Shown one piece after another: positions 1 to 11,334 of a stretch of DNA of 64,000 nt. This DNA is from Nautilus pompilius. Lineage: Eukaryota; Mollusca; Cephalopoda; Nautilida; Nautilidae. The notes beneath the pieces were generated by a model, which had not been told where the DNA came from, ran no database searches, and was given only the letters and a program-made list of their open reading frames with translations. Both the position numbers and the translations under genes were made by a program. Numbering within the stretch: position 1 is the stretch's first letter; every line of letters starts with the position of its first letter. The DNA is taken from positions 310,001 to 374,000 of the forward strand of contig JACATO010000684.1 of the NCBI GenBank assembly GCA_018389105.1, given 5' to 3'.

Positions 1-3000
1 TCAATTCTGGTGCTCTTGGTTATCATAACATCCGAGTGGTTGCCTCCGATCGTGGTTCTCCACCCCGAAGCACAACAGGTATGGGAATTATGCATGGCAT
101 GACAGCCCTTACTAGTACAGATTTATAACTGGAAATTTGGCAGAATGTATTTAGAATTGTAATAAAAAATAAGAACGGGGGCGAACACTGAGAATGTTTG
201 AAACGAGATATTTATTCTCAGCTCCCCACACCTGTAGATTGAAGAGAAGTGAAAGTTGTCCATATAAAATCCTGTACATAAGCAAAAAATTTGAAAATAA
301 AGAAAAAAGAATCAAGTTTCCACAAAAATGAGTTTCCTCTAAATTCTGTGTCCTTATTTAGCAAATTAATATAAAACAAAGCAAATAAAAGATATTAAAA
401 GTGTGTATTCAGTTGTTTTATCGACCCAGTCAATCAGATTGTCAGGTCTGTATTATTGAGAATAACCTCGATCAAAAATATGTTACCTTTTTCTATCCAG
501 TGAGATTTCTGGGGATGCTTTCTTGCCATTAAGCAAGGGAAAATGAATAAAATTGAACCAGTTTACAAATTACTTCAGTTTGCAGGTCCCTTGGACATAG
601 AACCAAGCAAACTGTAGCCATTTTGGAGTGATCTACTCTTTCTTACTGTGCTCACACACAACCCTGTATCATTTTGAGAACTTACATCAAATTACCTTTG
701 GGTATCTAACAAGGGAAATCTAGAAGATAAAATTGCTCAGCATAATCTGTGTTTAAAACCTGGAAACATTCTAGTAACTCAGTGCCTCGATGGTCTTCCA
801 GTCATCGCATATTATACCAATGCTAGCAAAAGTCTGTTCTGGAGGAGAGCTAGGAATGGAGACTCACTGTCTATCAGTTTTCAAGATGATGACATTTATA
901 GATTTTTTGTTAAACATAAATTGAATTTTTTAGTAGATTTATTACCTCAATCTACCCCAAGCCTTTTCTTTTGTTTTGTTATAGTATTTAGTAGTTTTTT
1001 GTCTGATGTTTAATATGGATAATCTCCAATTCCTTACAGTGTATGCCACATTTGTACCATACTAGAAGACATTTTAAAAATATGTATTTCAGATGGTGGA
1101 AGTTAGTTTAGCACTAGAAAGCCCACCAGAGCTTAGACAAGAGCTAAATTAATGCTATCTGCATAAACTACACTTAATGGTTATTTATTTCATTCATTCA
1201 TAATTCTATTACTAAAAAAATTTTAACTAATTTGTTATAATGCCCACTAGTAACTGTAGATAGGCACAACAAAACAAACCAACATTGTTTGTGTCCACTT
1301 GCTGATGAACCTAATAGTTTTAATTGTTCAGTATATTTAAAATGCCTAAGACCTGAAAATAGTCTAATGTTTTTTTTTTTTAATTATTTTTCAGGTGTTG
1401 TAGAAATTCTGGTTGGAAGCGACCAGTCATCCTCTCTGCTTCGATTTAGGAACCACATTTACTCCGCCTCTATCTCCGAGAAAGTGGCCAATAGCACAAC
1501 AGTTGTTACGGTGACAGCAGAACATGTGGGCAGCCCAGCTCTGCCAATCATATATAGTTTTGTTAATGGAAATGAGGATGGCACCTTTGGCATTGATCAT
1601 AATGGTAAGTACAGTTCTGAGGAAGACCTTGGCAATTTCAGTAATCTGACAATTAATTTCCATTCACGGAGAAGTATTTTTGTTTTGAATGTCATCTGTT
1701 AAAATATCTTTAATGATTACATGGCTATCAAGTGTTGAAAACCACGATTATGGTTTTACAGTTCTCACCAGTTTGAAATAAAATATGAATTTCTGCCATG
1801 ACAGTTTGACCCAGCACCAGAAAAAAAAGCAAGTTTGTACACGATCTACATATTTAACCATCTTTGCTGCTATAAAAACATGTTGCCCAAAGCAACATGA
1901 GGTGGTGGTGGCTGAGGTAGATTATTTTCCCAGGGTCGGGTAATTGGCTGGTCTGACACAGTGTTATCTTCCACTGGTTACATATTTGTCTCTTGCACGT
2001 ATTCCTTGATCCCATCTGACTTATCTTGCAAGATGGCATATATCCTGAACATTAGAATATGTAGATTGGAGGGCCAAACATCCAAGACAAGGCTCGCAAC
2101 AGCAGCTGGAGGAATACCTGTAAACCGTTTTGCCACCATTAATAATGTAATAGATTCCAGAATGCACAAGGTTTTCAACCAAACATTGGACATCATGTTT
2201 CAAACAGTTATTGTGCATTCATTCATGGAATAAATGCAGATGTGTGAATCTCTTTCAGGTTTAATTTTTGTGTGGACAGCCATGAATCTGGATTTTGAAA
2301 CTAGTCCGCAGCTGAGAATAATCGTAGAAGCATCTGCAGGTAACATGTCAGCATATGCGACCGTATGGATAAATCTAGAAGATGCCAATGATAATGCACC
2401 ACGATTTGCCCAGGATTGGTATATATCATCAGTCTGGGAAAAAAAAAGAGAAGGGACCTTTGTCACACAGGTAAGTTGAAGTTCTTTCTCATTTGGCAAT
2501 AGGTGTTCTTTATAAAATATATAGTAATTACTTTTTTTACTTTACACAAAACAACAACAAACATGGGATAAATCTACACAAGTTATTTAATTTTGTAGGG
2601 AGGCCTGCACACAAGAAGCAATTGTTCTAATATTCTTGTGTCACTTCGTCAGTGCGGGAATATCAACAAAACAGTTATATCTCTGGGTCCTTGTTTAGGG
2701 TTGGTGGAAAATGTTCCCAAGCTGCCATCTGTAGAGTGTGTAGGTGGTGTGTGTTATTCAGAGTCTTCCTTACCATATATTTCAACAGATTTCACATTTT
2801 TTGTTTTATTTTCCTTTGTCTGAGATGATGTATTTCAAAGTGTTAATGTCTTGTAACAGTTAAACACATCTGTCAGATACAAAATCTAGACGCTGAGTGG
2901 TAGGTCTTTAATGATGTTCGCTATGCACGAATGTATGAGCATTAACTATGTATTCACACATTATACAGGAGTATCTTTTACATATTACAAAGATAGATCG

Positions 3001-4338
3001 TAATAAATAATATGCATAAATGGTTGGTATAGTCTCCACTTTATTCTTTATATGGACCAATTAGTATCAGTAAATTGTTTAATGTTTGAACTTCACTCCA
3101 TCTTCTAGGTGCTTGCCACGGATATGGATCAAGGGTCCAATGGTGATATCCGTTACAACATCATAAATGGGAATGATGATGATGCCTTCACTATCGCAGC
3201 TGACTACAGTGGAATTGTAAAAACTAGGATCCTTCTGGACAGAGAGATCCACCCATCATATCACCTAGAAATTGAAGCTGTTGATGGAGGCCAGCCACCA
3301 CTCTCAAGTACATGCACACTTCGCATCACTGTCATTGACGTTAATGACAACCACCCAGCATTTGCAGTTCCTAAGCCAGTCAAGATCAGTGAAAGTATGT
3401 AAGAAAAGTAACCCCATTCTTTCCTTATTTACTTTGTTTAATGAATGTATTTCTAAAATGAGTTTTTGGTGGATACATCCTGTAATCATCATTGCTGCCA
3501 TTTTAATGTTCTAACAGCAATGCAATGGGCAATTATTCTTTAGTTCATGATCCTTTTGATGGTCACTACTTCTTTTACCCTGTTGCATGAGTCCTGATGG
3601 TTTCCTTCCTTCAAATGTGGGAGCTAAGTTGCACCAACATCAACTGAGCAACCATAAGATGTTTTTGACAAATATAGTTGGTGGAATGGTTAGTTTGGCC
3701 ATACACCCTGGATCTCCAGTTTCTTACCACATCTCTAGAAATTAAAGAAAGGAATCTTCACCCGCTGTTGACACTAATTTTTAAAATGCATTTCCAGAAT
3801 AATTTATATAGAAATAAAATGATTACACGCTGAGGTTTAATTCTGTTATCCCTGCCCTACACTGAAATGTAGGAAAACAAAATGTTTATAAAGTTAACTG
3901 GCATTTTATTAAAAGTTATTTATCAATCTCACTGAGAGGTTATCGTTGTTGGGTGGCTGGTATCGCAGTCTTGTGTTCAAACCACGCAGAATTTACATAA
4001 TTACATAATTTTGTTATGCGGAAAATGAACTCCATTTTTTGATGCATATAATTTTTTTAATATAATTGGATTTGACTATGATATGCGATTATCTCTAAAC
4101 TCTTTGGCTCCAGCCATTCTCTTTTATGAAAATAACTGAGCTACAATGATTTGATATTCACCATTGTCATGGCACTAGTTCTGCTTTAAGGAAATCTCAA
4201 GAACCCGCTATTCTCTCTAATGGCATTTTCCTTTATGTGAGAAAGCAGCTGTTATTATAGAACCAACTAATAATATTTATTTATAAAAAAAATGATAATA
4301 TATTTTTCAAGAAAAATATTTCACTTTCAGTTTATTGT

Positions 4339-4371
<33 letters not shown>

Positions 4372-7300
4372 CTTTCACTCTCTACAGACACTGAGGTGGG
4401 TACTGTCATCGCCATGGTGACAGCAAATGATGAAGATTTGAATCCTATCCTGAGCTACACAATCGCCTCCAATGGAAGCATGTTTAACATTGACCGCTTC
4501 ACTGGTCACGTCACTTTGGCCAAACCATTGGACTATGAGAAACAGCACCAACACTTTGCCATCATAACGGTTTGATTCTGTTCTTCATCTGAAGATTGTT
4601 TCATTTTTTTAAAAATGCTAAGTATCGAATTATTCTTTTAAATAGTAGATTTTTTATGGTTGAATAATTCATGCATAACATTGAGGGGGAAAAAACTTAA
4701 ATTATTACAGAAATAAGTTAATCAGAGGGGAGATAATTTTTAAATCTCTGATATTATCTCCCTTTACTACTGAATTCTCTTCAAGTAAGTAAACCACTAA
4801 TCCTACAATTACAAAGGTGAGAGAGCAGCAGTAAATTAGTTTGTATTCTTGATGAGCTAAGCAAATGAAATGTAAGAAATAGATTTTAAGGTTATATTAT
4901 ATTTTATTAATCTAGAATATTGCTGATTTTGCTCTGATGGTGGTCTGTTTGGTTCGCAATAACAACATTTAAAGGAAAGTGTGTGCCATGTATGTGCATA
5001 CTATTTAGGCGAAAGATAATATAGTAGGGAGTGGCCCCAATATTTCTGAGTGGAAGCTGTTTGTTTACATGAAGACAATGGTTTTGGGGGGTGTCAAGAT
5101 CCTTAAAATTGAGTTTAAACCCTCTTCCTTGTGTGTGTATTTCAGGTGTCTGATGCTCGTCATGAGACGAAAACAATTCTAGAGGTGAATGTCATTGATG
5201 CTAATGACAATGCTCCAGAATTCAAACAGCAGAATTATCAGGTAAGGTGAAATTTCCACACTTCTGTCAGTAGTGCTTCATTATCACATGAATAAAGGGC
5301 CTGCTTCTCCAACCATAATTCAAGAATGACTGTTTTTATACTTAATTTTTTCATTTCACATCAGAATTGGCGGCTACAGTGCAATAACTTTAACTTTCCA
5401 TCAGCTTAGTAACAGACTTAAAATCTGCTGATGCTCCGTTGTCTCGAAGAGAACAGATTTGTATTAAAGCTCTTTGAAATCATAAATACAACACTGTTAC
5501 CTCTGAGTCTTGGCTTGACACTACGGTAAATAAGGAAATGATAAGCAGACTTCAGGGGTAGTCAAGTTAAGGAGTCTCTGTTTATTCTGTCAGGTCTCAC
5601 TGCCAGAGATGACTCCTCCTGGGTCATCAGTTGTCAAAGTTTCTGCCACAGATGCTGACAGTGGCCAGAATGCAAATATCACATACAAAATGAAGATCAC
5701 ACCTGTGGAAGGCTTTTCCATTAATCTTAACACAGGTGAGTACTTCTCTTTTTAAAGACAAAAAAAAAAACTTTCGCACACCCTTTCATTAAATTAAATT
5801 TATAATATTGATGGTCTGAATTTCAAAGGAATTTTATTTTGTGGCCTCACATGAAAATATTGTTAGATACTACAGGGTGTCTCAAAAAAATGTACTCACA
5901 CTTCGAATGACGAGAAATCCTTTATTTATGAACATACAGTGAAATGGAATAGCTTCGAATACAGAAGACAAATGTGATTAAAGAATCATGTTCGCAATAT
6001 TCGAATTGATGACCATTATTGTCCAGACAACGCTGATAACGCGCACCAAGGGATTCGCAAACGTCACGAAACAGGTCATTAGGAATATCGCGACATTGTC
6101 TTTCAATTTCCATTTTCAATGCATCAATTGTTCTTGGTTTGGTGCGATAAACTTTGTCTTTGAGATATCCCCACAAAAAGAAGTCCATGGGCGTGAGGTC
6201 CGGGGAACGTGCAGGGTATTCAATGGCACCCCTTCGTCCAATCCATGTGTCTGGAAAAGCTGCATCGAGGTGAGCTTATACATCGCGATGGTAGTGGGGA
6301 GGTGCTCCATCTTGCTGAAAGTAAATCTCGCCGTCATCACCAAACATCTCAGAAATTTGTGGACCAACAAACTCCTGAAGCAAGTTAAGGTATCTCTCAC
6401 CAGTGACAGTTCCGTTAATAAAAAATGGCCCTATGATGCCCAGTGCGGATATCCCACACCACACTGTTACTCCTGGCAAGTTTACATGGTGTTCAAGTGT
6501 TACATGAGGATTTATAGGACCCCAGTACGTGCAATTATGGCGATTAATGGTGCCATTTAATTTAAGGTTGCCTCATCGCTCCACACAATTTTGTGTGGAA
6601 ACCCTGCATCTTCTGCACATTTTGCCAGGTACCATTCACAGAATTCGACTCTCCGGTCAGGACTCGCTTCGTTGAGAGCATGAATTAGGTTGAATGTAGC
6701 ATTTCCAGTGCAGACGCTTCATGATGCGATGGACGCTATCTTTTGAGATGTGGGTTTCCCGAGCAGTTTGTCAAAGTGATTTCTGTGGTGATCGAAAGAG
6801 TGTTTCCTGCACCTGCTCTTCTTTTCCAGGGCTCGTGGATGTCCGAGGTCGTCCAGAACGTTTCTTGTTGATGTTCTGGACTTTTCCATCTGCTTCAAAT
6901 TTCTCTTTGATGCGAGCAATGGTCCGGCGCGTTGGTGGCGGTCTTGCGAATTCCCTTCTGAATCGTCTTTGCACTTCAATGGCGTTTTCGGTCTTCCAAT
7001 AACATTCAGGACAAACTTCCTCTCTTCCAAGCTAAGTTGATTTCCTGCCATGCTGTGGTTCACACCTCACACCTGCAACACAAAAAAGACAGCATGTTAG
7101 CAACGGTTAAAGTGTGAGTACATTTTTTTGAGACACCCTGTATTTCAGCTATGGAGAGAATGGGTAAACTTTCTACAGAGCTTTTTCAACATGGAGTCCA
7201 TGAATGGCCAAAGAAAGGAAAATGGTGGCTGCATCCTTCAGAGACATTTTAAGGGTTTCTGGAAAGGTTGAACAACCTTATTAACAGACAGAATGTTTCC

Positions 7301-10300
7301 AGACAAAGACCTCATAACTGGATTATTTTGTGAGTGGAGGGAGGCACTTGTAATTGGATACTGTCCAAATAGACATTTCACACAGTGAGTTTCTACTGCA
7401 TGTACAGTGATGTCATGCAGTGTTTGTGTATCTGGCTAGAATGTTACTTACATTCTCCAGCAGTAATTTTCAGCTACAAGAACACGGCATAATGCCGCTG
7501 CCAGTCTTTACAAATGCCATTCAACAAAGAGAATGGTTTCATCTCTGTTAATCCAACAGCGGTATGCACTTTCTGACCCACGATCATTTTATAAAGTCTC
7601 AGCAGCATATTTTTTTTATTGTTTTGTGAAACTTTTTATATTTCATCCATGCTTCCTTCTCAAAATTTGGTAAGTGTAAGAACAATTTCTGGTACTGCAC
7701 AGCTAACTGGCCATGACTAGTAAGGAAGCATGACATGGCTGCTGCTTGGTTCCTGAAAAAGTCCAGCTTTAAGGTTGAGAGATAAAATAAAACAACAGAT
7801 GGTATTATTTGAACATCATTATCCCAGACGCCAGCAGCTTTAATATTTTCTTCTCGTTTCAGGGTTAATCTCATTAAACAAAACACTAGTGTACAATCCC
7901 AAGCAACCAGTCATTCTGCTTGTAGTGACTGCTGAAGATGGTGGAAGCCCTCCATTAGTTTCAGCAGTTGTGGTCTGTCTCCAAGTTGCTGACATGAATA
8001 ACTACACTCCTGTGTTTACCAACAGTAGCTACAGGTCAGTCAGTGTCCTTTGTGATTTACAGTCCGTTATTTTTTTTAAGAGCTAATCTCAAGAGTTAGT
8101 TCTCTTGGACTGAAGCCATTGCATTTGTTATGTTCATTGTAGAAATAATAGTTTCGCTGAAGTAGTTGCATGTATCAGTGAAAACAACGAAGCTTCAGGA
8201 GTGAGGAAGTACTAATGTGATTTTATTCAAAAAATCTATATAGTGGAGAAATACAGTAGTAATGATTAGCTGATGAGGTCTAAAATTAAGAAATGTGTGT
8301 AATTCCAAGGCAATACAAACTCATCTGATGCATGGGAGAGATTGGTAGTAAAGTAGCAGAGTTGGTCTAGCAACAAGTCTGTAACCAAGTTCAGGAGGGA
8401 AGAGCCACTGGGAAAGAAAAATGGTGATAAATACAATTTGTAACATTGTCTCTATTAACTACACCTGCCAGTAAGAATTATGTATATCTTTTCTTGTTTC
8501 ATTATGCATTATCAATAAATTAATTTTAAAAAAGATAAAATTAGTTAAAATAACATTTTTAGCAGTACTACTGTCTGGTTTAATTGGAACAGATATATTA
8601 ATATAAACAAAACGAAAAGATGTTCAGTAAGCATTTTTACCTGCAATATTTTAATTTAAGATTTATTCTGTTATGAATAAATACATTAAAAATTAAATGG
8701 ATGTTTGCTTTTTCTAGTTTTGCTTTCCTGATCAATAAATTTCCATTGTTTTCATCTTTCAACAGAGCCTTTGTGAGAGAGGATGCAGCACGCGGTGATG
8801 TGGTGATCCGTGTCACAGCAGTGGACCGTGACAGCTCGCGGGAAAACCACGATGTCAACTATCAGATCAGCCATGGCAACATCAAAGGTTTGTTTTTCAT
8901 CAACAGAAAAAGTGGCCAGATCCTAGTGAATGGAGTCCTAGACAGAGAAAAGATGTCAGAATACACGCTTACTGTTGCAGCTGAGGACGGGGGGATGCCA
9001 CCAAAGACATCCATTGCAAGTGTGATTGTTGTTGTGGAAGACGTCAATGACCAGGCTCCGCAGTTTGACCGCCAGGGGTATTACTCCCAGCTAAACGAAA
9101 CGTTTCCCAGTGATACTGTTTTCCTGAAGGTGCTTGCCAGAGATAATGATGCCGGTGAAAATGCCAGGATCCAGTACACAATCACTTCAGGGAATGATGA
9201 TGGCTTGTTTTTTATCAATGGAATAACAGGTGACATTATGATCACACCTGGAATGAAGCTCAATTATGAACAGCAGAAAGTTCACAAATTAGTTGTGCGA
9301 GCTACAGATTGCCTACATTGTCCATCCAGCAAGAGAAAACTGTCGGCCTTTTCTGCTGTTACAGTAAACATCAGTGACATTAATGAATATCCACCAGAGT
9401 TTCCCATTTCAAAATATGTCAGGTCTGTTGCTGAAAAGGAACCGGTCAACACATCGATTTTTCAGGCTTATGCTAATGATAAAGATGGAAGTGATTATGG
9501 AAAAATTGAATATGAAATTGTGAAAGGTGATTTTAAATTGTTCCAAATAGATCCTCATACTGGGTGGATTACAACAAATACAATATTTGATTATGAAGCA
9601 AAGAAAAGATATGAATTTGTTCTGTTTGCTTTAGATAAAGGAGGATTATCAACAAGTATTCCAGTAGAAATTAACATTTTAAGTGTAGATGAATATCCCC
9701 CTACATTTTCTCAGTTGGAATACAGTTTCACCATTCCAGGAAATGCAAAGGTTGGAGAATTTGTCGGGCAGGTGACTGCCACCGACCGAGACCATGGGGA
9801 AGATGGCTTGATTGTGTACAGTTTCTTGTATCCAGATGATCGATTTTTGATTGTTAAAATAAATGGCAGCATCTTTGTGCGTAGTGATCTTCGTCATAGC
9901 TCCACATCAACAAGGAGAAAGAGAGAAATTGTGGATGATGTAACCCTGGTTGTTGAAGTCAGTTCTGGAAAGGCAGCATCTTTGAAAAGTAGAACCAAAC
10001 TGAGTATTGGTATTGACAGGGGTTGTACGAATTGTGCAGTCTATCACAGTGGAAGTTCAACTGGTGGTGAGGACAAAACCATGATACTGATAGTGGTCTT
10101 TGTTGTGGTGGCTGCCATCATAATTGTGGTTGTAATTCTTGTGTTCTGCATTGTCCGGCGGAAGTATCACAAAAAACATCCTCACAGCACAGCAGCATCT
10201 TATGGTAGTGGCACAACATTTGACAATTTACCTCCACCCACAGTTCCTCAAAGAAGTGGCCCTCCACCCTATAGAGAAGTTGTACACTGCAATGGCAACC

Positions 10301-11334
10301 CAACAAACGTGACAACATCAGAAATGTCAGAGCAGTCGGGAAACTCCGCATCTAGTGGCCGTGGATCTGCTGAGGAGGAAGAAGATGAAGAAATTCGGAT
10401 GATCAATTCCAATACTTGCATTCAACCTCAGATTCTGGCTCGCAAGGCAACAATGCCAGATTCAGGAATCCAACAAGATGATGATAATGCATCAGAACAT
10501 TGTGTGCAAACCCACCAGGAGTACCTCGCTCGCCTCGGAATTGATTCGGCGCGAATTCAAGCTAAAAACAAGTCATCCTTTGCACCTTCCATCGAGAGCA
10601 TGCACCAGTTCTCAGATGAAGGAGGCGGGGAAGGTGATGGAATGGAAATAGGAAACTTAGTATACGAAAAAGTGGAAATAGAGACGGACGATGAATTGTC
10701 AATAATTGAAAATTCAAAGGATCAGGGGTTTCATGATGCCGAGCCTCACCAGGCAGCAGCACTGTCAAGTGTGATTAACAGTGAAGAAGAATACAGCGGC
10801 TCATACAACTGGGACTATTTACTTGACTGGGGGCCACAGTATCAACCTCTAGCAGATGTGTTTGATGAAATTGCTCGGCTAAAAGATGATTCCTTTGTCC
10901 CCAAAAAGCAACCAGTGCACACAGTGCCACAGAGACAGGTCAACCCTGCATTTCACACACAAGTCCGTACTGTTCCTCCTCCAATAATTACTGACGCACC
11001 ACCAAGAGCTTTCAGCAAAGCAATGTCAGGTCACCCTAGTCACACACCCTCACAGAATACATCAGCATCAAGGACTGACACCGTGAACATGACACTGCCA
11101 ACTTTACCTCGGTCCCCTATTAGTCATGAATCCAGCTTTATGTCCCCTGCCCTTACTCCATCTTTTAGTCCATCCCTGTCACCCCTCGCAACTCGCAGTC
11201 CACCCGTATCGCCGGTGCTTGGTTCTAGACACGCCTCTGTCCACAACACACCTAAAAGGCCGCATGCAAAACGGAATCGTCAAACTCTGGCAATAAACGG
11301 ATCATCTGAGCCAGAGCAGGAAATCAGAATCTGA
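1..11334 (+). CDS. DCHS1: Dachsous-type giant cadherin, 3' part (nine exons)
   Basis: This is the 3' part of a dachsous/protocadherin-16 gene; the 5' exons lie left of the window. Exons read as 1-78, 1395-1604, 2259-2470, 3109-3394, 4388-4569, 5146-5241, 5594-5735, 7863-8034 and 8766-11334, all with AG/GT borders and matching phases, giving 1,314 residues. The product starts inside one cadherin repeat and then has eight full repeats carrying DxNDNxPxF-type calcium motifs (for example DANDNAPRF and DVNDNHPAF), one membrane helix and a long tail. In known family members, Dachsous binds the cadherin Fat on neighbouring cells and sets planar polarity and Hippo-dependent growth. The tail motif [17 protein letters not shown] resembles the catenin-binding region of classical cadherins, a similarity reported for Dachsous. 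Some repeats have weakened calcium motifs: exon 8 ends DMNNYTPVF, and the first partial repeat lacks the motif. A Fat-like or other protocadherin is the alternative, but the tail argues for Dachsous. Confidence 0.9.
4339..4371 (+). repeat. Compound (TG)n(TA)n microsatellite in the branch/polypyrimidine region of dachsous exon 5
   Basis: An uninterrupted TG run changes to a TA run and ends 16 bases before the exon 5 acceptor AG at 4386-4387. In the transcript it would be UG-rich, a type of sequence bound by TDP-43 and CELF proteins in other animals. Simple repeats mutate quickly, so the length should vary between individuals. Confidence 0.85.
5873..7140 (-). mobile_element. Complete but broken DD41D (rosa-like) Tc1/mariner element in a dachsous intron
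   Basis: The element has near-perfect inverted ends of about 31 bp starting CAGGGTGTCTC, flanked by TA on both sides (5871-5872 and 7141-7142), the usual Tc1/mariner target duplication. A transposase reads on the minus strand: an N-terminal helix-turn-helix region ([11 protein letters not shown], then [20 protein letters not shown]) at about 6770-7050, then the catalytic core with SDEA near 6570, [13 protein letters not shown] near 6300, and [10 protein letters not shown] near 6185. The spacing between the second and third Asp is 41 residues, the signature of the DD41D group. The gene is dead: a TAA follows RDV near 6280, a one-base frame change lies near 6555, and another shift lies in the N-terminal part. 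It is opposite in orientation to the host gene. Confidence 0.9.
8766..11334 (+). CDS. DCHS1: Terminal exon of the dachsous-like gene: last repeats, membrane helix, cytoplasmic tail
   Basis: One 2,569-base exon encodes the last four cadherin repeats, the membrane helix and the whole tail, and ends in TGA. The repeats end at motifs [18 protein letters not shown] and SVDEYPPTF; the last, membrane-proximal repeat is degenerate and contains RRKR at 9913-9924, a furin-like site. The hydrophobic helix lies at about 10081-10155 and is followed by basic RRKYHKKH, so the tail is cytosolic. The tail has a PPPY (PPxY-type) motif near 10260, an acidic Glu/Asp run near 10370-10400, the conserved [17 protein letters not shown] block at 10813-10863 followed by EIARLKDD, and a Ser/Pro-rich end. 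The true exon start is the AG at 8764-8765; the open frame upstream of it is intron. Confidence 0.9.

Noticed and set aside
8701..8765. Open frame upstream of the last dachsous exon ([17 protein letters not shown]) as coding sequence or an alternative start
   Set aside because: It contains the pyrimidine-rich tract and AG acceptor at 8764-8765, and the phase from the previous exon joins exactly at 8766; it is intron.
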